A DNA stretch of 64,000 bases from Berberis thunbergii (Eukaryota; Streptophyta; Magnoliopsida; Ranunculales; Berberidaceae), in contig QNQO01000519.1 of NCBI GenBank assembly GCA_003290165.1, forward strand, positions 310,001 to 374,000, in the 5' to 3' direction. A program made the translations under genes and the position numbers. Within the stretch, counting starts at the first letter, position 1, and the number at the start of each line of letters is the position of its first letter. Shown here piece after piece: positions 10,070 through 20,905 of this stretch. The notes under the pieces were generated by a model. The model was not told the DNA's origin. It did no database searches and saw nothing but the letters and a program-made list of their open reading frames with translations.

Positions 10070-13000
10070 GGACATTGCAACTATTTTTTAATAGAAGAAG
10101 GCAAAACGGCTTCCCCAACAGTCCGTATCGAAAAACCAAGACTTTCTTTATGCGTGATAGCGCCAAAAGCGACCTTCCTATAATAAGCAAAGTAGAGGTC
10201 AAGATCAGGGCATTTTTATTTAATGAGCTCTAGAAGCTTTAACCTGCCCTGCACAACCTCGGACAAAATATGCAGCTTTCGTTCTGAAGTTCCAAAATCT
10301 ATCGCACCTACCAATGCAGCATAGTGCAAATGATCTTGTGTCAACAAGCATTATGTTTCAAGAACGTGGCGAAGTCCCTCAACGACTTCTGATTCAAGCT
10401 GTCGTCGCATAACAACCCATCCAGTCTCGGCTCGCTTGCTCTTGGCAATCTAAGCTTGCAAATCGGACGACCATTTGCCAATTGTTCCTTCTAAGCACTC
10501 CAACTCATAAAAAGCCCGCCCCAGTTCGGCTCGGGTAAAGCCAAGTCGACTTTGGTTGACTTCAATTGAGCCTTTATGACTACTAATTTCGCTTCAGATG
10601 TGGATGCCCGCGGTGTGCAAGGCTCCCAAGTCCGCAGTAGCACTGAAATTCTGTAGTTGATCAGTCAGATAATCCACTCGATGGAGGTGATGGAGTTTTT
10701 ATTAACCTAAATTAATAAGCTAATAAACCTTAGTTGTAATACCGCAAATGCACGACTGTCTAACTGGTAAAAAGTGGCAAATACGGGTCGATCCCACGAG
10801 GATTGACGAGACAGTCGAATTCTAAGAGTTATTTGAACTAATTTAGAGTTGGGGGTTACAGAAGATGAAAATTACTAAATTAAGAAAATGAAATTGACAA
10901 CTAAAATTAAACTGATAAGATGATAGAGACATCGAATCCACCACAGGTTCTTCGAGATTTGTGTAATCCAAATTATTGTTTTCAAGAATTAACATGACTA
11001 ACCTAAAGATTAATCTAAGTTCGCAATTGATTTCAGCAAAGGTATACACCCCTAGCATTGCGTGTCTTCTTACGGCACACACAATCACATGTTTATTTTA
11101 ACTAATTCTAAACCCCTAGCATTACATGTCTTTTTACGGCACACACAATCACAGATTCAGATTAATTGATTAAAGCAGGCTTTGAATATCAATAAAGAGT
11201 ACTTCTAACTACCGACTAGCCTAGATAATTAATCCGGATATAATTGGTAAAAGCAAATTATTGAAACTCAGAAATCAATTGTGTTTAACGTTCAAGTATA
11301 TAGAAAACAATAAATTCAAATACAACAAACTCTAGGACTCCATGTGGTTTCATCTTCGCCTCGGCGCGGGGTCTAGAAGATCATTGTGGATGGCGTCACT
11401 CACTGGTGTAGGTGGAATCCGTCTCAGCATGAACACACATCCCGAGAAAAGAATGTTGATGGACTGTGGTGGCTCAGAGTAAACACCGGAGTGCAAATAG
11501 CCAACTATTTTGAAAAACAATTGGCTCCCGTCTCTATCTCCTGCGCTTTCTTCTCCAGTGAGATGCGCCGCTGCTGCTAATTCCTCTTCGCTTCATGCGA
11601 GTTTCTTCTTCCTCCGACCGGTTCCGGTACCTGCAAGAGACAGAGAAAGGGTGAGGGAAGAACGAGAAGGGGAACAGAAAGAGAGAAAGAGAGAGAAACA
11701 AGGGCGGTGCTCTTGCGAGTTCTATTTTGTGGTGGCTAATGGCGGTGGGAAGTGGCTTTGGTGACGATGATGGTGATAGTGGCTCGCGTTGTTGCTTTTC
11801 ATTCTTCTTCTTCTGTTCCTGTAAGAGAGAGAGGTGAATGAGGGGCAGGGTTCGTGAGGGAAAGGGAAGCAGGGAATGGGAGTCCTCCCTGTTGGTCTCT
11901 TGTCTGTGATGGGAACGAAAGAGAGAGAAACAGTGAGAAAGAGAGACGGAAATAGGAAGGAAGACGAGGTGGTGGAGAGAGGAACAGGGGGTCGTGAAGC
12001 AGGGACGTGCCCTTGTTTCTGTGTTGTTTGGTTTCTTACGGTGAGAACAGGGAGGTGAGGACGATAGCTTCAATAGGGACGTGGAGTGAGATGGTGGCGA
12101 TGGCGGTTGGTTAGTGGTGAGAGACGAAGGTTTCTATGTCTCTGCCAGGGAGGAGAGGAAAGGAGATTCAGTGGAGAGGAGCGGCGTGGCTGGAAAAAAA
12201 AAGTCAGAAGAAGAAAAACCAAAGAGAAATCCCAGATTCTAAATAGGTTTTATCTATTCTCCTATGTCGAACTTGGGCTTAGGTTAAATTATGTGGACCT
12301 AGGTTTGTTTGGGTTAGGTTTAAACATTTGACCTGCTACTTTGTGCCACCATTAGAATCAATCAATTTATCGTTCCTCAAATTGTCGCCTTAATGCGATT
12401 TCATCGTTCACACTCAAATTCCTACAAAAACATGAAAATGAAATAATTAGAATAAAATATACTAATCGAAACACTAACATATATTGATTAAGGGATATAT
12501 TATGTAATATTTATGAGACTATCAATTTCGCTTCCGATGCGGACGTCGCGGTCTGCAGGGTTCCCAAGTCCGCAGTAGCACTGAAATCCTGCAGTTGATC
12601 AGTCAAATAATACACCCGATGGAGGGCATTCGATTATGACACCTGCAAGTCTGCGAAAACCTTCTCCGAAGCAAGAACTCTTCTGCGAGCATCAGTGTGT
12701 AGCACAACATAACCATATGACTCAGTAGTGCGAGCCTCCCCCAGGGACCCATGGTGACTCACAACGTCGACCCCTGGTCCAGTGCATCCCCTCTAAGTCA
12801 GCAGAGGGGATTACAAGATCTAGTGAGAGATCACGATCCGTGGGACCACCTCCTAAGCAAACGCCTCCTTCTTTAGCAAGGATGACAACTCAGAAGAAGA
12901 AACAACATGATTGGCGGGCCGCCTCCTCTTGGGAATAACAATAGGAGGCATGCTTGATTCCAACTCAGTCAGCCTAGTCGGGCTAGGCATAACCAGGCTC

Positions 13001-13830
13001 ATTTTCTCCGAACGACGGCCTCTGACCTCTTCAATCGGTGAACTAGGTGCAGTAAGACATCATGGGAGCACCGGAGCAAACCGCCATGCACGACATTACC
13101 TGGAATTACGACCTCCTCAACAAACATCAATGGTAGTTCATTAAACTTCCTTTCTATCTTTTCTTCCTCCTCAAAGAGGATCGAAGTCGCAAACTTTTCT
13201 AAAAAAGAAGCAACATATCGAGTCAGCACTACATTCAGGAACATAGAGGATAAGACAACAACAAAGAACTTACTAAGGTCAAACTGAAAGTATCTGGGGA
13301 CTCGCATCCTCCAAGCCTGAAGTATGAGGAATTCGCCGAAGCCATAAACAAATATTTTTGCCAAGGCTCAATGATAGGGGTGTTCAGTATGCAAATGCCC
13401 TATAATTCAATCGAGCGGCAGTCAGAAGATGGACTATCGCCGGAGTCAAATGAAGGCAGCATCGTGCGCTCTGAGAAGGATTGCAATCAAAATCGTAATC
13501 CCGCTCGAGGCCAATTTAGCGTAGGCATACGGAGAAAAAAAAAAGAAATGCCAAATGTCGTCTGGCACTGGGAACCGGGATCCAGATTCAAAAATGTTTT
13601 GGTGCAACCCTATATACCCCTGTGGGGGCGAAAATGGAACCCTATTCGCAAACGTAGAAACGATTTCCATATCCCCGAGAACATTGTATTGGCTCTGAAG
13701 CCTGATTAACTCGGTTTCATTCACCAAGTTCTTCTCAAAAAGCTGGAGGCAAGTATAAGACAACTCCTACCTGGGAATAAGTTCAACGTTATCCACCATC
13801 GATGGAAAGTGCAAATCAAGCTTTACAGAA
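10070..13830 (-). pseudogene. Opposite-strand gene of element A', split by an insertion
   Basis: Read on the minus strand, the N-terminal part (13763 to 13446) includes LGDMEIVSTFANRV, PPQGYIGLHQNIFESGSRF and a stretch ending ITILIAILLRAHDA, aligning with A1's segment PPEGFIYLHRGMLQSGVRF...ITILVRANDV. A 75-bp interval at 13199-13273 has canonical splice signals (GTAAGT at the 5' side, TTTTTTAG at the 3' side) after the first base of a codon, the same phase and place as in A1 and A2; an acidic FEEEEKIERK segment follows. The C-terminal part (about 12990-12540 and 10690-10070) is separated by the inserted LTR. Frameshifts are present. The function of this protein family is unknown. Confidence 0.6.
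10688..12534. mobile_element. Solo-LTR-like insertion, 1,847 bp
   Basis: The insert starts TGATGGAG and ends GACTATCA, so it has TG/CA ends within a TGAT/ATCA inverted pair. It contains CAAATACGGGTCGATCCCAC, a phrase typical near the edge of some plant gypsy LTRs. The middle (11620-12200) is rich in GAGA/CTCT runs, which explains the long low-complexity frames on both strands. No 5-bp target duplication is seen. Instead about 115 bp of the left flank (10573-10687) reappear to its right (about 12525-12640). Confidence 0.55.
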
Positions 13831-14046
13831 GACACTCGCTAAAAGGAAAAACACAAGAAGAAACAAAAGAGATCTTCTTTGAAATGATGATTATTTATAG
13901 AGAATATAAACCGTACCTCTTCTCCTTGAGAAGTCGCGTAGCCATTAATGCTATGTGCCACTCGAGACAACGCTTCGGGTTCAATCATCACGACGGTACG
14001 TTTACTTTTCAAAGATTTAGTGGACCGACCACTCTGGGGGAGCAAC

Positions 14047-14710
14047 TGATGATACATCGAAACGTCCTCTCTCCTATGCTGTGCATGTTTCATGATGATG
14101 TCAAGGAGTAATAGGCCCAAGCATCAGCCCAACACTGATCCAACCTAAGTGGTTTCAAGCCCACAGAATGCAGTTTCCAGACAGACCCTAATTGCTACAG
14201 CCTGCTAAGGCCACACATCTCACAACCATCTCCAACACCCTTAAGACCTATTAAGGCAAATATCTCGGGGATCAACTTCAGACATACAAGCCAACAACGC
14301 CTTGTTTCCAACTAGGAAGCAAGTCGTAGATGGAAATTTTCATCTATGGACAACACTCTGATTGGGAACTATCTCTCGCGTATCCAGGAGCAGGAGTCTG
14401 ACAGGGAAATTTCCCTTCACAACACAACTCCTAATTAGAAAAAGGATCTGCACAAAGATCTTCTTCCCTAAACTATGCCACCGATGACTTGGTCGAACCA
14501 TGACTCCAACACTATATATAAGACATGAGGTTGGTAAGCTAAGGTACTTTACAAATTTCATGTTTACAACATTAAGCCTTCCTCATATCCCTATATAACT
14601 TTAGCATTGGAGTGTCATCGACCAACACAACGGTGATCCATGGCTCACGTGCGTTCCTTGTGCAGGTCAACATATCCAAGTCATGTAGGGAGCAAAAATC
14701 GATTGCATCA
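14047..14710 (+). repeat. 3' LTR of element A'
   Basis: Begins TGATGATACATC and ends GATTGCATCA. It is preceded by CTCTGGGGGAGCAAC, a polypurine-tract-like sequence matching the one before A1's 3' LTR. It shares with A1's LTRs the TATATAAG/TATAAATAGG-type promoter region and the block TTTAGCAT.GGAGTGTCATC. The right end meets element B's gag directly. Confidence 0.75.
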
Positions 14711-15640
14711 GTCCCTTTTTTAGTCTGGAGGTGAAGGTGGAAATGGCCATATCGTTGTTGCAGCCGTAATCATGGTCAACTCATTAGTAAAACAAGTGAC
14801 GTATTTCCTTATGGTCTCCTCGGGCTTCTTTCTGATGTGAAGCAAATAGTGTGGGCCCTTTCTCTTTCGCTGACTATCGATGAACCTCGTGATGAAGGCA
14901 ATGGCTAGCGCTTGGAAAGAGCCTATCGACCTCCGGGGCAAGCTGTTGAACCAACTCATCACTGTAAAGGTGAGATTGGTGTGAAATGTTCATCATAGGA
15001 TGGAGTTTGTGTTTTCATTCAATGCCATAATGTGGTGGAAGTATCGCAGATGGTATGTGGGATCGGTGGTGCCATCGTATGCCTTGAACTTTGGTTGAGT
15101 GGACTTTTTGGTAGATAAGTTATCATGAGCGCGTTAGAGAACGACATTTTGTCCAATTCGTACATGTTAGGATTCATGACTCCAATCATGAATGGAACTT
15201 GTGTAGGAGTCGCGTCGTTCTGGGGGGGCAATTTGTTGGTGGCTCACTGCTTTCGAGATTTTCTTGCTGAGGTTCTTCAGAAACTTCATTACTCTCTCAG
15301 ACATGGTTGGCGGATTGAGCACGCTTTTGAGTGAATTTGTCCACCATTATGATCAGAATGTCTATCTGGGTTATGAGTTGATCTACGTGAGGATCTGTGG
15401 CAGTGCCAGTAGATGTTTGAGATGATTGGGCTATCTTTTCACGTTGTGGCTATCTGTTGTCGGGCATGGTTGGCTCGAGAGTTGTCGTTGGGTATGAAGC
15501 AAGCATTGTAGGTTTTACGGCTTTACCAGTGGAGGGAACGCTTTGATTGTGTCTGTAGAGCGTCCCATCTGTTCTTAAAGCTCTTTAATCGCTGATCAGA
15601 ACTGAGGGAGTTTTCTACTGCAAACTCTTTTTTTGAATGG
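14711..15640 (-). pseudogene. gag remnant of element B
   Basis: On the minus strand, the segment at 14962-14720 reads SWFNSLPRRSIGSFQALAIA, then RKRKGPHYLLHIRKKPEETI and YVTCFTNE, the core of a Ty3/gypsy capsid (Retrotrans_gag) as found in the Tat lineage. Upstream minus-strand frames at 15762-15523 and 15231-15019 belong to the leader and the N-terminal part. Several frame breaks are present. The frame is cut at 14710 by the LTR of element A'. Gag would form the virus-like particle in the cytoplasm; this copy cannot. Confidence 0.7.
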
Positions 15641-15647
15641 AAACTGT

Positions 15648-15670
15648 CGTTTCCCACAGATGGCGCCAAA
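15648..15670 (-). promoter_or_regulatory. Primer-binding site of element B
   Basis: Directly inside the 5' LTR, the minus strand reads TTTGGCGCCATCTGTGGGAA, the conserved tRNA primer-binding-like sequence seen after the 5' LTR of many plant Tat elements. It fixes the orientation of element B. I do not assign the primer tRNA. Confidence 0.75.
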
Positions 15671-15671
15671 C

Positions 15672-16208
15672 TGATTCGTCCAAAATTTGGTCTCCTATAA
15701 GTCTGACCCACAAAAACAAATGTTAGATTGCCAAATACCACCTTTTTGGTGGCCGAAGGCACTCCGATGCTTAAGTCAGTAACTTAGTTGGAGATGGAGA
15801 TAAATATGGACAAAACTCAGTTAAAATTGTATACCTTTGTCGAATGTTCTTTTACCTTATATAATGGTTGTTATTACTTCTCTGCGTGACTTAAGCATGT
15901 GAAGCCCAACGAGAGGAGACATTCTTTTTAACAGTCTCATTCTTTATGAATATATGTCTTTGGAGGCGTAACTTCTCCACGACTCTTTTTTTTCTATAAC
16001 GTTCATTTTCTTTAAGGGAGTACTCTATTGGGCCTGGATTTGGGCCTCTGACTATGATTTATTCTAATGTGTCCAGTTCAGGCTTTTATAACTGCATCTG
16101 CCCTTTATGGGCTGTGTTTTGACCTGGTCTTGAAATATTTGCTCTTCGTGATGGACGATCTTTTCCACGTGTATGGTTGTGATGACAGTCTTATTTGATG
16201 TACCATCA
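15672..16208 (-). repeat. 5' LTR of element B
   Basis: Bounded by TGATTCGTCC and ...TACCATCA on the plus strand. It is homologous over its length to 7155-7679, with many substitutions and small indels, which indicates an old insertion. The minus-strand TATA-like TTATATAAGG lies at about 15855-15864. Confidence 0.85.
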
Positions 16209-16213
16209 AATAT

Positions 16214-17392
16214 GATTTCTAGTTTCTTAGGTGATAATTTATCTCGATTTGAACTCTAGGGTTTTTTTTTTTTTTTTTTACGTTGTAGGAAATTTCTTCG
16301 TACGTGCTCATCTCATCGTGTCTCATCCCGTCCCGAACCCATTTGGGATAGGACAAGGTTGGAATGAGGTCTATCTCGTCCCAATTCCGAAAGAATGGGA
16401 TGGGATGAAAACACATTTAAGCAAAATGCTAGTATTTGCATACGACCTAAAATTTAAAAATGGGTAAACATTTAAGCAAAATGAAAACACAATTTGCTTT
16501 ATATACAAAAACTTGATCATGGGCACGATTACAATTAACGATAACAAAAATTGGAACCCCACCTCACCTTTGTGTGCGCTATCTCATCTCGGAAAATGGT
16601 ATTCTCATCAATTCCTGACAATGTTACAATTCATGCTGAACATCTAGCATCTCCATTACAAACATGTTATATAATTTAGCATCTCCTTTACAAACATGTT
16701 ATATAATTTCTAAAATGTCAGTAAAGGTATTAAACAAAAACTGAGAAAACATATAAGAATACAGTTAGCAACCTTAATTATGTCTTGGATTAGTCCAAGG
16801 TCCCTTATCTTAGCCCATACACCAACCTTTATCTGCACAAGTACAAGTACTTTCCGAGAATTTAGGTCTCGTTGGTATAGAAAAAGGAAAAAGATTTGCA
16901 CAAGGCTCAATATTCATGGTTTTATTACACATTTATTAGAAATAGGCTAACCTAAGGACTAAATGAAAATGGAAGTAAGGTAACGGTAGTAAGAAAACAG
17001 TGTCAATCAAAAGATAACTTATCCAACATCAATTACTTCAAGCAACTTCCTCTGGTATATATATCCAAATTTCCAAGAACCTGATGAATAAAACAACTAG
17101 CTAATCAAAAAAATTGTTTCATATGAGAACCATCTTTTGCATTGTAAAGAAAAGACTTTGCTTGCGTGCTTGAGGTCAAGGAATGATTTCAGTGTTCCAC
17201 AATAATCAAACTTCACACTCGCGTTGATGACAACTTGCAATCCATTCTTCTAAAGACGTTTAAGAAAGTCCCATGTAGCTTTAGTAAAGCTTTTAAACCC
17301 TAATCACCAATTCACGTACAACACGAGTAATGGGTGTTTGCTTATTCTTTTGAATAGACTTAGAAGTCTTAATAAGAAGTGAGACAACTTGT
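16214..17392. other. Gene-free spacer
   Basis: No gene recognised. It contains a T run at about 16262-16280 and a direct repeat of about 32 bp near 16648-16710 (CATCTCCATTACAAACATG and CATCTCCTTTACAAACATG). Overlapping small frames at 16219-16562 on both strands look spurious. Confidence 0.5.
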
Positions 17393-18013
17393 TTAGAGTG
17401 TATTTTTTAGTTCTGATTAGAAGTTAAAGTTCTTATTGGAGTAAGCACCACCCCCATGGTGCTGATCACTTAGCACTGAGTGCTTAATGAAAAATTCATT
17501 CCAATAATAGCCACACAATAAATTCGTAATGATTGTTATTACCCATCTCCTTTAACAACCATCCACTCTTTTCTCCACCTCCTTTTTATCATGTGAGAAT
17601 GCCGCCACCATCACCACCACCCTCTCTGGCATTCCCTCCTCCTCCTCCTCTTGCTCTTGTTCCTCTTTCTCTTCCTCTCTATTGAAAATTGTATGAGGAA
17701 TGAAAAAGGATATAAGGTGGTTTATGGTAATAGTGGAAAGTGGTCTCAATGATATTTAGGATAGAAAACAAGTTGAGAAGGGGGTTAATGTTGGTGGTTT
17801 GTGGTGGGCGGTGAAAGATGTGGTGGTGGGCAAAAATGTAAAAAAAAAAAAAAACTTCAATTCAGCATCTAAAAACAAACACCATTTAATTTTACATCTT
17901 TTAATCAGCAGCTCGTTCAGAAGTACAACAAATAGTTCATTCAGGAGCTCGTTCAGAACTTCTAACTCCAGTTAGAAGTTAGTTTCTAACCACTTAAAAA
18001 AATCACCCTCTAA
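17393..18013. mobile_element. Inverted-repeat MITE-like element (possible hAT type)
   Basis: The left end TTAGAGTGTATTTTTTAG and the reverse complement of the right end TTAGAGGGTGATTTTTTTAA match imperfectly, and similarity continues into TTAGAAGTTAAAG versus TTAGAAACTAAC. Length is about 620 bp with no coding capacity beyond a low-complexity Glu-rich frame. No clean 8-bp target duplication was found, so the superfamily is uncertain. Confidence 0.4.
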
Positions 18014-18232
18014 GTGTCCCAAAATGAAGAAAAACAAAAATGAAATCAAAAGTAATTTGAGCTAAACTATCCATCCTTTTATCATATTGGCCTCTATTTG
18101 GAGTATATCTCTACTAAACTACTACAAGTGTTTTAATACACCATTCCTAGGGCTATGAGTGCCATAATATAAGAATTAAGAATTTCATGCATGATTTTGT
18201 TTTGTAATCATCATAAAAGAATGACTACACGG
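18014..18232. other. Spacer upstream of element A1
   Basis: AT-rich DNA with nothing recognisable. Confidence 0.5.
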
Positions 18233-18886
18233 TGATGATACACCAAACCATCCTCTAATCTGTGTCATACACGTATCATGATAATCAAATCTAAGTGAGC
18301 CTGATTGCCCATCAAATCTGGCAAAGCACAGACAACACTAAGCCCACTTTGGCAGAATCCAGAATGTTGGAGCCGAATTGCACTGTCCTACTAGGCCCAC
18401 ACGTCACATGGTCAAACCCAATACCTGTAAGGCCTAATAAGGCAAGTATCTAGGAGATCGAGCAATGATGGGCACACCAACAATACATTGGTTAAGACTA
18501 GAAAACAAATACTGGAGTATAAGTCGTGCATGAAAACTCCCTTGCATGAACAACACTTCAAAAGGGAAACCTTTCCTGCATATCTTGGAGCACAGGTCAT
18601 GTAGGAAAACTCTCTTACATGGACAACTCCTAACTAGGAAAGGATCTCCAGCAAGATCTCTTTCCCTAAACTGCACCACCAAAGGCCTAGCCGGGCCAGG
18701 ACTTTCACATTATAAATAGGACACAAGGTTGATGAACAAAGGTATATTATAGAACCCAACTTTAAGCCTTTCTAAATACTTGTCTTACTTTAGCATCGGA
18801 GTGTCATCAGCTGCCATAACCATGGTCTTTGGCTCATGTGTGTTCCCTGCATAGGTCAAGGTCAAGGAGAATAGGATTCAACTACA
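18233..18886 (+). repeat. 5' LTR of A1
   Basis: Begins TGATGATACACC and ends TTCAACTACA. A TATA box (TTATAAATAGG, about 18710-18720) lies about 175 bases before its end. The minus strand of this LTR happens to be open over long stretches (18412-18682); in A2 that accident creates a chimeric frame with an Athila pol. Confidence 0.8.
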
Positions 18887-18892
18887 TTAGTA

Positions 18893-18910
18893 TGGCACCG
18901 TCTGTGGGGA
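18893..18910 (+). promoter_or_regulatory. Primer-binding site of A1
   Basis: TGGCACCGTCTGTGGGGA lies six bases after the 5' LTR. It matches the widespread plant Tat-type primer site TGGCGCCGTCTGTGGG with one change and marks the start of minus-strand DNA synthesis. The primer tRNA is not assigned. Confidence 0.75.
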
Positions 18911-18964
18911 CCGATGAAGTTCCTTTAAAAACAGTGATATCATCTTTCCTCACAGTCTAGAAAT

Positions 18965-19733
18965 ATGGTGACTACGAGATTTGGAGACATCCCTGAGCCT
19001 TCGAACGTTTGAACTGGAGAAGCGTCGTCAGCACCGACGGCACCAGTACAGTGGGGGAAAAACCTCAGACCCCCATGCCGGCCGCAACCACTGTGGACCC
19101 CAGGCTGGATCTATTGTCAACCCAGATGCAGCAAATTGCACGAGCGGTGGAGATGCTCACTCAGAAGTACCCTCCACCCGCAAAAGGAGATCGGGAACAA
19201 CGAAGAGCCTCGTCTACGAAAGACACCAGAGAACAAGTTCGGGAGTGCCACCAATCTTGACGTGTTGTTCAACCTCACCGTCCCCCCGTTCATGGATAAC
19301 ATCATGAACGAGCCACTGCCGAAGAAATTCACTACACCAAAGCTGGAATTTTATGATGAGACAACAAAGACGTCTGATCACTTACGCCACTTCCAGCATG
19401 TAATGGCGCTCAAAGAAGGGTCTGAGGTACTAATGTGCCGATCATTCCCTACCAGCCTGAAGAAATCAGCGCAACAATGTTTCTCACACGGTTTGTCGGC
19501 AGCCAGCGGATCAGGAAAAGTCTACATTACCTGCTCACCCTCAAACAAAAGTCGAGCGAGACATTGAGGGAGTATCTCACACGCTTGAACGATGAGTGGA
19601 TCCTCATCGAAGACTGCTGTAACGACACCGTGGTCACAACCTTTACCTCAGGTCTTAGGATAGGAAAGTTCTACGATTTCCTCACTCTAAAGCCTCCAAC
19701 TGATATGTCGGACTTGCTGAAGAGTGCCTAGAA
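18965..19733 (+). pseudogene. gag (capsid) of A1, frameshifted
   Basis: An ATG at 18965 starts MVTTRFGDIPEPSNV and stops almost at once. Coding then continues in other frames: NWRSVVSTDG to RECHQS (19009-19260), then LTVPPFMDNIMNEPLPKKFT with LEFYDETTKTSDHLRHFQHV (about 19275-19440), then PYQPEEISATMFLTRFVGSQ, KSLHYLLTLKQ and LREYLTRLNDEW (19435-19731). The last two parts are the Retrotrans_gag capsid domain. At least two frameshifts and an early stop separate them, and A2 shares these, so they predate the duplication. The intact protein would build the cytoplasmic particle. Confidence 0.75.
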
Positions 19734-19752
19734 AGATGTCATTCTCGATGAG

Positions 19753-20345
19753 GTGTTGGAAGCCAAGAAGGAGGTGGAATCCAAAAAGAAACCCTCTGGT
19801 TCCAAGGATAGGAAAGAGGGGAAAAAAAGGAAGATGACGACAGAAAGAGGAAGCGCAATGACTGCAAGCCTGACTTTAGCCATCCAAGGCAAGATAAGGC
19901 TTCCAAGTTCGTCGACTCTAAATCCGTCACTCCTCTCAACTCCAGTATGTCCGACGTCGTCAACCCCATTAAGAAGTAGGGAGAAATTGAATTGGTGCCC
20001 AAGGAGCAAGGATATCCCTCCCGACATGATAATAACAAATACAGCTCATTTCACAAGGAGGGCGACCACGACACTGATGACTGTAATCTCAGGAGCAAGA
20101 TAGAGTATTGGATTCTGTAGGGGAAGCTCAAGGAGACAGAGAACGAATCTTCCATCAAGGAGATAGAGAATGAATCTGCCATCAAGGAGATAAAGAATAA
20201 AGCTTCTGGCATCATATATGAACTCCATGGAGTTGGCTCAGAAGGTGAGCAGTCCAACAATTCCAGAAAGAGGACCCTTCTCGAGATGCGGACGCAACCC
20301 ACCGGCGAGGATAGACAAGTGCACTACGCACGTATTCAGAGCCTG
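19753..20345 (+). pseudogene. Gag C-terminal basic region and degenerate zinc knuckle of A1
   Basis: A Lys/Arg-rich segment (EAKKEVESKKKPSGSKDRKE) is followed at about 20035-20100 by YSSFHKEGDHDTDDC. This corresponds to the Tat zinc knuckle (Cys-X2-Phe-His-X4-Gly-His-X4-Cys), but the first Cys and the Gly are replaced, so zinc binding is unlikely. A 27-bp unit containing GAATCTGCCATCAAGGAGAT is tandemly repeated at about 20140-20200 (two to three copies). In-frame stops are present. Confidence 0.6.
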
Positions 20346-20439
20346 ATCTCCTACTAATGTTCACAGACAAGGATCTTCAAGGCGTCCATTCTCCTCGCAA
20401 TGACACCCTAGTCATTTCGATCCTCATTACAAAGTGGGA

Positions 20440-20905
20440 AGTGAAAAGGGCCTTGGTGGACACAGGGAGCTCTCTCAACGTCATGTTTTTCAACACATTC
20501 CACAGTATGCAACTCATGGAGGCAGACTTTAACGCCTGCCAATCCCCCCATGATCGGGTTCAGCGGAGAAAAAAGCTTCCATATTGGGATGATCAGTCTA
20601 ATGGTAATCGCGGGAGAGCCACAGTTATGGAAGTACCTCATCCAAGAGTTCATGGTGGTAGATGCTCCATCCGCCTACAACGTCATCCTAGGAAGGCCTT
20701 GGCTCCATCATATGGAGGAAGTAGTTTCTACTCTGCACCAATGCATCATGTGCACTACCAACCATGCTCAAGGGACTATACGCGAAAATCAACCTTCAGC
20801 GAGATACTGCCATTACGCAGTGCTGAAACAACTCAATTGTCAGCAATTACAGCTCAGGCCCTGCGGGATAGACATATCAGACACCGAACCCAAAAAATGG
20901 TGAAG
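20440..20905 (+). pseudogene. Retropepsin-like aspartic protease of A1, frameshifted
   Basis: The catalytic motif ALVDTGSSLNVMFFNTF is visible at about 20450-20500. After a frame change the second half reads MVIAGEPQLWKYLIQEFMVV and AYNVILGRPWLHHM (20550-20740), the usual C-terminal part of Ty3/gypsy proteases in plants (ILGRPWL). It would cleave Gag and Gag-Pol during particle maturation. The catalytic Asp is kept, but the frameshift splits the domain. No reverse transcriptase follows; the next kilobases are non-coding. Confidence 0.75.

Larger units (their letters stand above)
9480..14710 (+). mobile_element. Element A': 5'-truncated relative of A1, nested in gag of element B
   Basis: Identified by three blocks in the same order as in A1: tandem-repeat-like DNA at 9490-9860 (AAGCTTAGTTAG, GATGGCTTAGG phrases), an opposite-strand gene at about 10070-13830, and an LTR at 14047-14710. 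Its 5' LTR, gag and protease are missing. The right end falls inside element B's gag, so A' entered B after B inserted. The opposite-strand gene is itself interrupted at 10688-12534 by a solo-LTR-like sequence, giving three levels of nesting. Confidence 0.65.
7155..16208 (-). mobile_element. Element B: Tat-lineage Ty3/gypsy retrotransposon, minus strand, interrupted
   Basis: Two LTRs of the same family (7155-7679 and 15672-16208) are flanked by the identical 5-bp sequence AATAT (7150-7154 and 16209-16213), a perfect target duplication, so the pair marks one original insertion. On the minus strand the order is 5' LTR, primer-binding site, gag, an interruption by element A', an opposite-strand gene, purine tract and 3' LTR. 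No reverse transcriptase is seen in what remains; its pol was either lost or deleted when A' arrived. The lineage is inferred from the gag type, the primer site and the resemblance of its LTR to that of element C. Confidence 0.8.

Noticed and set aside
11534..12073. 179-codon minus-strand frame, one of the longest non-pol frames
   Set aside because: It consists of Ser/Pro/His/Leu runs from GAGA/CTCT-rich DNA inside a solo-LTR-like insert; there are open frames on both strands, so composition explains it.
16219..16562. Overlapping frames on both strands near 16.3 kb
   Set aside because: They overlap each other and a T homopolymer; no recognisable protein.
17393..18013. Firm assignment to the hAT superfamily
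   Set aside because: The inverted ends are imperfect and no 8-bp target duplication is visible; it was left as a MITE-like candidate.
18412..18682. Minus-strand frames in the A1 5' LTR (MTCAPRYAGKVSLLKCC and overlapping)
   Set aside because: Chance openness of LTR antisense; there is no family resemblance, and the same stretch in A2 merely extends into Athila RT.
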